Positions 39,778 through 50,190 of a DNA stretch of 64,000 nt are shown here, one piece after another. Below the pieces are notes generated by a model. That model saw only the letters and a program-made list of their open reading frames with translations. It had not been told where the DNA came from and ran no database searches. Location: the NCBI RefSeq assembly GCF_000143415.4, contig NW_003314326.1, forward strand, positions 868,078-932,077, in the 5' to 3' direction. Every line of letters begins with the position of its first letter. The first letter of the stretch is position 1. Made by a program: the position numbers and the translations under genes. Source of the stretch: Selaginella moellendorffii. Lineage: Eukaryota; Streptophyta; Lycopodiopsida; Selaginellales; Selaginellaceae.

Positions 39778-40834
39778 GAATGGTATACAATGTCTTTCTT
39801 GATGACCCTGCAAAGAAGCATCTCGATCGGACACCACATGAGACCACACGAGCCTTACAATATTTCAAGGGCATTTGCCATAAATCCGACCGTTATTTTG
39901 CTCCAAGATTTTACAGTTTGGTGTGCATTGACCTTTCCATTGACACTGCAAAGGGACATCACAATCAGATGCGGGATCACAAGAAATTAACTTCACTAAC
40001 TTTGGTTTCACCAAGATCTACGTAAGGAGTTATGAAATGAAAGGACCCTCTCTATTGAAATGTGTTTATGGTCCTAGGGGCATTGTGACATATCAAAGGA
40101 TTTTGCATCAAGTTCTGTATTTGCATGTTTATCAAGCTACTGAATTGCTAAACACTAAACCCTAAACATGTGGCAAATGCTGCATGAAGAAAGATGCCCT
40201 TTCTGGGCAAATGCTATAAGAGGCAGATGCCGAGCAGATGTATCTCAGGCTAGCGAAGGGGACAAACGAAAGCTAGCTATAAACATGACGGGATGCAAAT
40301 AGATTACTAGGTTGGTCCTGCGAAAATCAAAACCCATAATTGAAAACATTGAAAATGCAAAAAGAAAAGTTTATAATATTTTTGAATTTTAAGCAACCAA
40401 AGGAATGTAAGTAGGGCATGTGTTTGTAAGTTTAAAAATGCCTCAACCACTTAAATTCCCAAGTAAATAAAGCTGTTTCTATTTTTGGTACAGGTAAACT
40501 TTATGGGCTCATGCAATTTTGAACCCAAAAATGCACCAAAAAATGCTCGACTAGCATTATTCTTTGAATGGCGTGTGGCCTTATATTGCCATAAATGGAC
40601 GTACACACACAGCATAATTATTCCTTTACACGGCAAATAATCTTGGCGCGGATCGCTGACATGGCATGGCAAAGTTCGAATCACTGACGTGGCACAGCTG
40701 GATCGAGGCAAGGACATGATGTGACAAAGTTCAACGTCCGACAGCAAAGTCTAGAAGCTACTCAGTTTGAAATTTGTCAGAGGAATCATAAGATCTGGTT
40801 TGTCAAAGGATTTGATGTGACGTTCAAGCGTGTG
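39778..40834. repeat. Mosaic duplication, copy 2 (rearranged)
   Basis: Module A recurs at 39778-40237 and module B at 40626-40834, but about 388 bp lie between them and include module C (about 40503-40592) with its palindrome. The order is therefore A-B-C in copy 1 and A-C-B in copy 2. A simple tandem duplication does not explain this; a transposition or a deletion in a longer array would. Confidence 0.75.
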
Positions 40835-41072
40835 TTATTTTTGAATTCTCGAACTCATTCCTAGGTCTATCATTTTTGTGCGCCGTGTTCTTGGTTCCGC
40901 TGAGCGCAGTGAGCGCTGCTTGTGTAAGCGGCGTTGTGAGCTGTGGTTTATGCGTCTACGAGCGGTTGCGGCATTGCGAGCGCCATTGCGAGCGGCAGTT
41001 TATGCGAGTGGCAGTTTGTGCGAGCGGCGCTACGAGCAGTTGCGGTGGTGCGAGCGGCGCTACGGTACCACT

Positions 41073-41262
41073 AATGGTATGAGGGCTCATGCCATCTTGG
41101 GGCTTGCAAGTTCATCACTAGCATATTGCCAATAGTTTCTTTACCTGCCTGTAGCTGTGTGTTTATCAAGATGGCATGAGGCCTCATGCCAATTTTGTGA
41201 ATGCGAAATTTCACGTGGGTGTCAATAGCATGTTTGAATAATGGCATGTGGCCTCATGCTAT
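41073..41262. repeat. Second cluster of three GC-rich palindromes, upstream of a transposase-like ORF
   Basis: Palindromes at 41073-41094 (ATGGTATGAGGGCTCATGCC and onward), 41171-41192 (containing the perfect 18-bp palindrome GGCATGAGGCCTCATGCC, 41173-41190) and 41241-41262 (ATGGCATGTGGCCTCATGCT and onward), spaced 70-98 bp. They end about 80 bp before the ATG at 41345, where subterminal transposase-binding repeats or promoter sites would be expected. Confidence 0.75.
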
Positions 41263-41344
41263 TGAGGTTGTTTGGTATGTTATGATTTAGGCCATTCTCC
41301 AATCATTTTTTGTATGGTCTTAACTTCTTTTCTGCACTTTCAGA

Positions 41345-42109
41345 ATGGCCTCCGCAAGTGCGACACATGTTCTCTTCGTGGATCTTAAGAACCGTGCTAC
41401 ATGGATTCAGGCAAAGGTGTTTCTAAACAACCCCGAGGGGGAGGTGGTAGTTGAGGGCTTAGCCACAGTTGTCGATCCAAGAGATGCGGTTGCTAATCAA
41501 GAATTGGGTTGGGATGATATTGGAGTTGCGATTTTAGAGGTTGTTGACACAGAAGAAAACAGTCTGACTATTGGAAGCATTGTGCGGTGGAAATTGAGGC
41601 ACTTAGTGTTTGAGAATGTGAAGGATTCACAATCAAACACCACTACAACTGATGACAGAACATCTCTTCATGGGAAAAGAAAGTACACCTTCCTAAAGTG
41701 CAGCCAAAGGGATCTGAGCAACGAACCGAAAAGGCAGAAAATGGAGATGGAGGTTCGAATGGTCTCGACAGTTGCTTGTTGCAAGAGGAGGTGCTGTCAA
41801 CATGCTGATTGGGATGCTATTGAAGAGGAGAGAGTCTGGAAGGCAGCTCGCAATTTTGTGTATGAGGCATTACGGTCATCTGTTGATGCTTCAGAACATC
41901 AGGTGGGGGGCATGGTCTTCCAGAGGGGTTTGGTCTGCATGAAGGCATGGAGAATCATTTATGGAGTCCCTCGAACCACATTCTACAGAATCAAAACTGA
42001 GTTCGAGGAACAAAGGGTTCAACAGGCAGTCCATGGGAACGACAGTATTCACAAAACCAGGGGTCATGTTGTATATGGAGAGGCAATCTTCAAGAGGAAT
42101 GTTATTTAG
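41345..42109 (+). CDS. Transposase-like N-terminal protein, 254 aa
   Basis: A single frame starting MASASATHVLFVDLKNRA. Middle: KRKYTFLKCSQRDL, a basic stretch, then CCKRRCCQHADW, a likely zinc-binding cluster. C-terminal part: RGLVCMKAWRIIYGVPRTTF, YRIKTEFEEQ, VHGND. The order 'CC..CC ... GxxVCxKAWRxxYGVPxxxFYR ... HGN' recalls the DNA-binding N-terminus of a plant/animal DNA-transposon protein family whose C-terminus is a DDE-type nuclease; that assignment is from memory of the pattern and is tentative. The frame stops at 42109 with no DDE part visible, so it is truncated or a derived host protein. Palindrome clusters sit just upstream. Confidence 0.55.
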   Translation: MASASATHVLFVDLKNRATWIQAKVFLNNPEGEVVVEGLATVVDPRDAVANQELGWDDIGVAILEVVDTEENSLTIGSIVRWKLRHLVFENVKDSQSNTTTTDDRTSLHGKRKYTFLKCSQRDLSNEPKRQKMEMEVRMVSTVACCKRRCCQHADWDAIEEERVWKAARNFVYEALRSSVDASEHQVGGMVFQRGLVCMKAWRIIYGVPRTTFYRIKTEFEEQRVQQAVHGNDSIHKTRGHVVYGEAIFKRNVI

Positions 42110-42631
42110 TTGCATGAAAATACACTAAGGGTCAAATGAGTTAAATGACTTCTCCAGACTAGCAATGCCTCTTGCTACACTTTCACAATTAGATTCGTTA
42201 GAAAAAGATAACATTGAATAATATCTAAATGTTCTCACCATTAAGTTATATGTCTGGCTAATAGGAATGACGTTCATCTTGGAAAGCTCACTACACGCTC
42301 AATGAACAAACAAATAGTGTGTGCGTGCATGCCATCGCTCTTCTTTAGCTTCAGATTCGGTTTGTTCACCTTGACAATGAAATTTATTATATAACCAGAT
42401 GGACTCAGTCTGGACATAAAGTCACCGCGCTAGTCACCATGCCCCAGATATGTCTAGCCCCTGGACAAAAAACATATAATTTCACGTCATTTTCAAATAC
42501 TTGAAAATTTGTACCTAATCCCATTTTACTGAATAAATCCCACTTTAACGAAATAGAGCTTATTGGATATATGATAAAGTTAGTCACACTTATCGGTGTT
42601 GCCAACATTTTCTAGAATAGAGACCTCCATT
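42110..42631. other. Unassigned AT-rich sequence
   Basis: No DDE domain continuation, gene or LTR is seen. It contains the inverted partner (about 42538-42562, CCCACTTTAACGAAATAGAG) of a segment at about 37515. Confidence 0.4.
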
Positions 42632-43017
42632 TCCCAGGTGGAAACCTTGACATCAACAACATCCTATTGGTGCTAATGTAGTGGAAGGTTTAGACATCGA
42701 GATGCTTTCGAGAAATAAGGAGTCATACGAGTAGTGGAGGATCTTTGTGCAAATAAGTCAATGACCCCTCCTTTTTTCGGGAGTAAAATCAAGAGGTTCA
42801 CTCAGCACCAATTCATTTAGCATTTCTTAGATGGAGAGAGATCTTGGCATCAACAATATCTTGTTGGTGCTGCTGCAATGGAAGATCTAGACACTAAAAT
42901 GCTTTCAAGAAATGAGGAGTCACAGGAATAATGGAGGCTCCTTGCACAAAAAAGGTCAGTGACCCCTCTATCTTTCTTTCAAGAGTATCATCAAGGGGTT
43001 CACTCGGCACTAATTCA
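42632..43017. repeat. Tandem duplication, unit ~190-200 bp
   Basis: Two units in direct tandem (about 42632-42830 and 42831-43017) share landmarks in order: CTTGACATCAACAA / CTTGGCATCAACAA, TATTGGTGCT / TGTTGGTGCT, ATGCTTTC.AGAAAT, AGGAGTCA, GTCA.TGACCCCTC and GGTTCACTC.GCAC.AATTCAT. No coding sense is apparent. Confidence 0.75.
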
Positions 43018-43071
43018 TCCAATATTTACTTTCCAAACTTGTATTTATAACAAGAAGTCTCTATGAGACAC

Positions 43072-44326
43072 AAATTCTAGAGCCCTAAAAGTGGAGCCGA
43101 AAGGGTGCCATGTGGTAATGGCCAAAGCAAAAACTAAATGAGCATAACATGTTTAGACTAAAAACTCCAACTTGAAAAGTCAAGAGTGGGAGTGGAACTC
43201 TCAACAAAGTGCTCAAGGAACAAGCATAAAGTGAATAATAAGTAAACCTCTAGAAAAGGGACACAAGAGGACCAATATATGACATGTGGAAGTGTCAAGA
43301 TGGACTCAAGATAGAGTTTGAGATGGACCTAAGATAGAGTCTAAGATGGAGTTTGAGATGGACATGAGATGGAGTCCGAGATGGACCTTAGATCAAGTCC
43401 GAGATGCATCCAAGATGAAGTTTGAGATGGACCTGAGATGGAGTTTGAGATGGAATCGAGACTAAGTCCGAGTCCGAGTCCAAGTCTGAGTCTGAGTTTC
43501 AATACTAATACAAACTATTGGGTGAAAGCCTAAGCCCAAAGTGATCGTCCCCCTGGGGGGGGGGGGGGGAGTACAAAGGGTTCCAAAAAAATATAATAAG
43601 GAGAGTGTGGGGGTTAGACCCCAATGGAACTAGTTTGGCCAAAAAAGGCTAATATGGCTTAGGAAGGCCATGCTCTTGTGTTGGGTGATGATATAACCAC
43701 TAGAAAGTCTAAAGCACCCATGAGGCTCATATAGGGCCGTGGTGTTTCAAAATGTCATCCCAAAATCCCAAACTATGGAAAGAAGAGAAGCAATCCCCTT
43801 GTGTGGTGACCAAAAATGTGGTCATGTGGCAAGGAAGTCCCAGAGGTCCATGGGACATAATGGTTGGGCTTTCAAACCCTGACTTAGTAGCAATGTTGGC
43901 GAATATTGTGACTTGGTGCGGACTAAAAAAGGGATATTGAGGAAAGTTGTTCCCTATATCTATGAGCATCCTAAAAATGCTAAAGAGTGGATTTGAGATG
44001 ATCACTTATGGACGGATGGCCCAGTCATTAGGAGACAAGACTGTGATGTAGGTGGTGTTAGACTACCATGGTGACAAAGGTGAATGGGCATGGCTTTAGC
44101 ATAATAGATTTATATATCGGTGGTACTTTTGGGTGTCGGTCATAAGATCGGACATGTGGAGCACTTGGACCAAGTGCAAAGGTTAAGTGGCATAGATGCC
44201 ATTTTCAGGGCTAGTAAGTCCTCAAGTTTGGAATAGGACTTATGGAATTTGTGAGTGAGACTTCTCCATGTGGTTGAAGGTGTGGTTAAGTGACAAAAAG
44301 TAGAATGAAAAATTTAGTTTCTTATA
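43072..44326 (+). mobile_element. Old solo LTR of the CTCGG-array family
   Basis: Forward orientation, from TATGAGACAC to TTTCTTATA, 1,255 bp, flanked on both sides by GTCTC (43067-43071 and 44327-44331), a perfect 5-bp target duplication. The terminal TG and CA have both become TA, and the array (about 43306-43500) is eroded, mainly by G-to-A and C-to-T changes, as expected of long-methylated DNA. It is the oldest-looking complete copy here. Confidence 0.85.
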
Positions 44327-44399
44327 GTCTCTTATTATTCTCTTTGTATTAGTTGATACAAGCTTGAGTTTATCTTCTATTGCTTAGCATATTACCACA

Positions 44400-45235
44400 T
44401 ATTAGCATCTATATTTGCATTGTGTAGTAGAGCTATTTTTCATTCTTTATGGCAAAAGCCATACACACACATGTGTACAAGATGAGGTAGATTTAGTTGT
44501 GTATGTGGGTTATTTCGAGCTTGAGTTGCAATCATTGCAGGTGGTGCTAAGTCAAACTTTTAACCTCATCTTTGGTATGGATTGGTTGCCCTATAATTAT
44601 GCCAAGTGTGATTTTGAGGCTTCTCCTTCTTTTATACTTTTTTATATTTTTTTTATTCCTCTCACTTTTATTCTTTTTCGTTTCTTTATTTCTACTTCTA
44701 CTTTCATCATTTTTGTCTCTCCATTACTTCCTCTTATGTTCTATTTTCCTTTTAATTGTCTTTGTGTTGCAATGGTTGATTAGCTTATAAAGGAGTATGC
44801 TGATCTCTTTGATTTTGACCTATTGTTTAGGGCTAAGATTGCAATGCGTCATCGTATTCCAACTAGGGATACTTGTCCAATCAAGGTTTTTATTCATCGT
44901 CAGTCACCTAAAGAGATCAAAATTTTACATACAAACATCAAGGAGATGTAATTATTCAAAAATTACAGAATCTTTGGGTATGTGAACCTCATTTTGTGAC
45001 AAAGTTTAATGGGAGTATTTGTTTCTACATCAACTATCTTTTGTTAAACGAAGTGACAATCCCAAATGTGTACCCTTTTCCTCACACTATTGATCTTTTG
45101 GATAGTCTAAGGTAAAGTCATTGGTTCACCAAGTTAAATTTTGCTTTTGGGTACTGCAAGTGCTGATAACTGAGGAAGATATTCCTAAGATTGTTTTTTG
45201 TACACCATTTTTCTTATACAAATTTTTGGTGATGC
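44400..45235 (+). pseudogene. Ty3/gypsy protease and reverse transcriptase remnant
   Basis: Protease end: NLIFGMDWLPYNYAKCDF, matching the gypsy motif ILGMDWL. Reverse transcriptase start: IIQKLQNLWVCEPHFVTKFN, GSICFYINYLLLNEVTIPNV, YPFPHTIDLLDSL, then with stops FTKLNFAFGY. The canonical FCIDYRALN..T..N.YP.P.ID.LLD...GA..FSKLDL.SGY is clearly recognisable. Frameshifts and stops show it is dead. It continues beyond the gap as RNase H and integrase. Confidence 0.85.
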
Positions 45236-45289
45236 TGTGAGGTGTTGTAGACTAAAGGATCCCCGAAAGCATGACTAAAATGATAAAGA

Positions 45290-45616
45290 GTTCATCGGAT
45301 GAGATCAAATTCAAGATCGAGTGTGAAATTGACTCTAAGACTGAATTCGAGACTGAGTCTGAGACCATGTCCGAATACTAATATATGTTGTGGGGTGAAA
45401 GCCCAAAGCATGTGTTTTTTAGAGGGGGGGGGGGGGGGGGGGGGTTCACGGGCCACTTTTTTGGGTTCCCAAAATTAAATAAGGGGAATGGGGGCCCCGA
45501 AACAATCTTTAAAGAAATTTTTAAGGGGGGCTTCCAACCGGATTTAGGGTAAAAAAAGGGGATTAGGGGCTTTGGGGGGAAAGGACAAAAAATTTAGGTG
45601 GGCCGGGGGGGGCCCC
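45290..45616 (+). other. LTR fragment running into low-quality sequence before the gap
   Basis: 45290-45440 matches the array and the following GGGTGAAAGCCCAAAGC segment of the LTR family. From about 45424 there is a run of about 20 G, followed by stretches of doubled and tripled bases (GGGG, CCCC, AAAA) that look like a low-quality read end. Its bases should not be trusted. Confidence 0.7.
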
Positions 45617-45716
45617 NNNNNNNNNNNNNNNNNNNNNNNNNNNNNNNNNNNNNNNNNNNNNNNNNNNNNNNNNNNNNNNNNNNNNNNNNNNNNNNNNNNN
45701 NNNNNNNNNNNNNNNN
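45617..45716. other. Assembly gap, 100 N
   Basis: Exactly 100 N, a conventional length for a gap of unknown size. The flanking G run and LTR fragment suggest that homopolymer and repeat content caused the break. Confidence 0.99.
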
Positions 45717-46329
45717 TATTAAGGGAAGGGCCATGAATAAGAGTGCATCTCGTTTTCCATCGGTTAAGGGTCTTGGGATACTTGGGGTTAAGCATCCTTG
45801 GGTTTGAATAGTACTGAGTTGAGTGACCTCCCAGAACAAGAGCTTACAATTACTTTGTGGCTCATTGGTCCTCATGCTTCCTAGGGGCTTCGAGCTTCCC
45901 TTCAGGATCGAAGTGGGGGAGTAAGTAAAGGTACCCATACCAGGCTGTTAGACCATGGTGTTTCCCCTTTGTGTCCTGAAACAAATGTTGCACCCAAGGC
46001 TTGGGATTTAAGGGTTTTATAATTAAGTCTTGTTGTACCAAGGGATGTTAGGAACCTTGAGGTTGGTGTGCTTAGTTGTTTATGCTTACAAAGAATGTAG
46101 TCGAACCTTAAGTCCAATCTAACCTAAGGAGGGGTATTGGAAGAGAATTTGGGAATCTATGGATAAATGGCTAACGCTTTGTTGCTTGTGCAATAAGTTG
46201 CTAAAACCAAGTAAGACCAAGTAGGAGCTGGTACAATAGGTAGGAACCTTGGCAAAGGAACTTAACTAAGGCCAAGGCTATAATGGTCAGATAGACAAGG
46301 TAAGCTAGCAAATGGGAGAGGAAAAATTT

Positions 46330-47640
46330 ATAGTTTATATGACTGTTGACTTCATCAATAATATCTTAATACACTTGGAGGGGATGTAGGAGAAACATGT
46401 CTGTGATGTTTGTAAAGTGTTAGATTAACTATAGGAAATTGGTTTAAAGTTCAAGCGGTCGAAGTGTGTGTTTAGGTCCAAGGACATAATATTTCTCGTG
46501 AGGGTTTGTAAGTTGATATTGACAAACTTGTGATTGTTCTAAAATTCCTTACTCCGAAATATATAAATGATGTGTAACGCTTTTTGGGCAAAGTGTAATA
46601 TCTTAGTTGTTTTATTGATCATCTTTTTTATTGCATTACACCATTGCTAGTATTATTGAAGTTGTCAATGTCATCTTTCATTGGTCTATACATTATGAGT
46701 AGGCATTTACAAATCTTAAAGAGATATTGATGATTCGTCTGATTTTGGCATATCTTAACTAAACTTAACTTTTTATTTTGCATGTGGATGTTTTTGATAT
46801 CGGTTTTGGAAGTATGTTAATGCAAGAAAGCCAAAGTGTGCCTGGTCAGTGCCATCCCATTGCATATATCAGTTATACACAACTAGTGGAGGTGAACTAC
46901 TCCACGATAGAGAAGGAATGTTTATTAATAGTTTGGGGTTTCAATAAACTTTATGTTTATCTACATAGTTCTTGGACGTTATTAAAAGGTGATTATGCTA
47001 CAATTACTTCATTATTGAAGTAGAAAATCTTAGTTGGTCGTACTGCTCAATGGGCTTTGAAGCTTCAGATATATAATTTTGATATTATTTATTGCTTAGG
47101 GAGTTTTATGGTTGATGTTAATGCCTTTTCTCGAGCTCATTCTCTTCTTATATTTTTAACAAGTCTATTTTTTTAGCATTTATAGATTTTTTGGATGAGG
47201 ATTCTGTGCTATTAATAGTTGTTGTACTTGACATTTAATATTCATAAGGTGTAGAGCAAAATTTACCTTCTTTGAGTTTATGAAGCTCAAAAGATTAAAC
47301 TATAAATTCAAAGGCTTTGCAATGGGTTTAAAAATTTTGCATCATTTGTTAATAACTTGCCATTTCAGCATTTACATTTTCAATATCGCCTTAAAGACAG
47401 CCTTCTTTATTTTTTAGGGTGGATTTTGATGATCATTTATAGCTAGTGGTGCCTTTGATCTTTATTTCACAATTTTTCCATGCCACCATGATTCTCCTAT
47501 TCTAGGTGCATATATAGGAGATTATTGTATAATCGAGAAGTTGCATAAGTCTTTCTATTAGCTAAAAATATGATGTGATATTATTTAGTATGTGTATAAT
47601 TGTGTTTGGTGCCAAACTTGTAATACTCCTCATGCTACAA
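46330..47640 (+). pseudogene. Ty3/gypsy RNase H and integrase zinc-finger remnant
   Basis: After RT-end scraps (LKFKRSKCVF) the RNase H domain is well preserved: LHVDVFDIGFGSMLMQESQS, HPIAYISYTQ, VNYSTIEKECLLIVWGFNKL, GDYATITSLLK, then beyond a stop GRTAQWALKLQIYNFDIIYC and MVDVNAFSRAHS. Around 47520-47640 a broken H2C2-like integrase zinc finger follows (EKLHKSFY, CVWCQTC). It is the continuation of the element at 44400-45235. Confidence 0.85.
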
Positions 47641-47871
47641 AAGAATAGTTGGAATCAATTATAATTTCCCGTTTATTTAAGTTGGTGGTGTTTAATGTAA
47701 TGGAGACTTTTCCACAGGGCTCCTTGCACAATGAAAAGGATCATATCAGGTGTTGTGGTAAATTGGACCACAAGTTCATGAGGTTTGACGTAACATCCAA
47801 TAGGCTGATTTTCCTAAAATTATCCATGTGTAACAGTTAAAATGTTTTCTACAAAGGGATTATGAACAACT

Positions 47872-48518
47872 TGCGAGACACAAAATCCCTAGGCCCTAAA
47901 GTGGAGCCGGAAAGGGTTCCACGTGGTAGTGGCTGAAGCGAAAGCCAAACAAGCATAACACGTTTGGACTAGGACTAACATATGACACGTGGAAGTATCC
48001 GAGATGGACCCAAGATGGAGTCCGAGATGGACCTGAGTTGGAGTCCAAGGTGGACCCAAGATGGAGTCTGAGATGGACCTAAGATGGACCCAAGACGGAG
48101 TCCAAGATGGAGTCCGAGGTGGGACTCAAGATGGGACCCGAGATGGAGTCCGAGATGGAGTTCGAGATGGACCCGAGGTGGAGTCTGAGATGGACCCGAG
48201 TTGGAGTCCGAGGTGGACCCGAGGTGGGACCCGAGATGGAGTCCGAGATGGAGTCCGAGATGGACCCGAGTTGGAGTCCGAGGTGGACCCGAGATGGAGT
48301 CCAAGAGGGACCCAAGATGGAGTCCGAGATGGACCCGAGATGGAGTCCGAGATGGAGTCCAAGATGGACCCGAGATGAAGTCCGAGATGGAACCAAGACC
48401 GAGACTGAGTCCGAGTCCGAATACTAATACAGGCAGTTGGGTGAAAGCCCAAAGCGATCGTCCCTCAGGGGCGGGGCGGGGGGTGGCTGCGGGGGGTTCC
48501 AAAAGTATAGTATGGAGA
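47872..48518 (+). mobile_element. 5' LTR, first part (with array)
   Basis: This runs from the LTR start to GTATAGTATGGAGA, where the nested solo LTR begins. It contains the array in its G-rich strand form (GAGATGGAGTCC / GAGATGGACCCG) at about 47998-48420 and the GGGTGAAAGCCCAAAGCGAT segment after it. Confidence 0.9.
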
Positions 48519-50190
48519 TGTAAGCGATTAATTTTTCCATTTTACTTTAGTCACTTAACCACACCTCCGACCACTTGGAGGAGTCTCACTCACAACCTCC
48601 ATAAGTCCTATTTTGGACTTAGGCTTGCTAGCCCCGAGAATGGCATCCCTGCCACTCAACCTTTGCACTTGGTCCAAGTGCTCCACGTGTCCGATCCCAT
48701 GACTGACACCCCAAGGTACCATCGATATATCAGCCTGTTATGCTAAGGCCATGCCCCTTCACCTTGGTCACACCGGTGGTCTAACACCACCTGCATCACA
48801 GTCTTATCTCTCAAAGACTGGGCCATCCATCCATGAGTGATCATCCCCGATCCACTCCTTAGCATTCTTAGGATGCCCACAGATATGGGGATTAGTCTTC
48901 CCCAATATCCCTTTTCCAGTCCCCATCAAGTCCCTTTTTGTCCATGGCCGTGTTCACCAATACTGCCACTGGATCAAGGCCCACAAGCCCAACCACTAAG
49001 TCCCACAGTCCTCTGGGATTTTCTCCTCACATGACCATATCCTTAGTTTCTACACTAGAGGATGGCTCTTTTTCTTTTTCACCGTTTGGGACTTTGGGAC
49101 AACATTTTGGAACACTGTGGTCCTGCGCAAGCCTCTTGGGTACTCTCCCCGCCTTCCGCCTTTGGGTGCTCTAGCCATGGGCTTAGAGCGAGGTTCCGTT
49201 GAGCCACACCTGGTATCCAAGTAGGTAGTGCCACCCACACTTGGACTGGGAGCATCGGCCAGTTGATCTCCTGGGGGAACTAGAGCCAGCTCTTGAATAC
49301 TTCACTAAGCTACCCCACTTGTCGATCCGTATTCACTCTAGTCTTGGACTTCCCAGTGGTCAGTTCATCACCCAACACCTATGTACAGCTTTCCTGGGCC
49401 AAACTAGCCTTTCCTGGCCAAATTGGCTCCACTGCAGTCCTCCCCCTTACTATACTTTTGGAGCTCACCAAACCCCCCAGGGTCTGGGAGACAAACGCTT
49501 TGGGCTTTCACCCTCTTGGACTCGGACTCGGACTCGGACTCGGACTCGAACTCGGACTCGGACTCAGACTTGGGCTCGGTCTCGGTCTTGGTCTCGGCCT
49601 CGGCCTTGGTCTCAGTCTCGGTCTCGGTCCCGGTCCCGGTCTCGGTCCCGGTCTCAGTCTCAGTCTTGGTCTCGGTCTTGGTCTCGGTCTCGGTCCCGGT
49701 CTCGGTCTTAGTCCCGGTCTTGGTCTTGACCTCGGACTCCATCTCGGGTCCTTCTCGGACTCCATCTCGGATTCCACCTCGGGTCCATCTCGGACTCAAT
49801 CTCGGACTCCATCTCAGACTCCATTTCGGGTCCATCTCGGACTCCATCTTGGACTCCACCTCGGACTCCAACTCGGGTCCATCTCGGACTCCATCTCAGG
49901 TCCACCTCGGACTCCATCTTGGACTCCACCTCGGATCCATCTCAGACTCCATCTCGGACACTTCCACATGTCATGTGTTGGTCCTTTTGCGTCCCTTTTT
50001 GGAGCCTCGCTTATTGCTCGCTTCATGCTCATTCCTTGAGCACTCTGTTGGGAGTTCCACTCCCGCTCTCGACCTTTCAAGTCGGAGCCTTTTAGTCCAA
50101 ACGTGTTACGCTTATTTGGCTTTTGCTTCGGCCACTACCACGTGGCACCCTTTCGGCTCCACTTTGGGGCTTAGGGATTTGTGTCTCACA
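48519..50190 (-). mobile_element. Nested solo LTR, inverted, TSD GGAGA
   Basis: A complete 1,672-bp LTR in reverse orientation (TGTAAGCGATT to GTGTCTCACA) inside another LTR of the same family. The host LTR sequence GGAGA is present on both sides (48514-48518 and 50191-50195), a perfect 5-bp target duplication, and the host LTR continues exactly where it broke (GGAGAGTGTGGGGG). The array is at about 49518-49960. Confidence 0.95.

Noticed and set aside
40876-41135. Cys/Ser-rich small ORFs
   Set aside because: They arise from a GCGAGCGGCGCTACGAGC-like simple repeat; all frames are similar.
43072-47871. A single autonomous gypsy element with 5' LTR at 43072
   Set aside because: The LTR there has its own perfect GTCTC target duplication and no primer-binding site after it, so it is a solo LTR inserted near older gypsy sequence.
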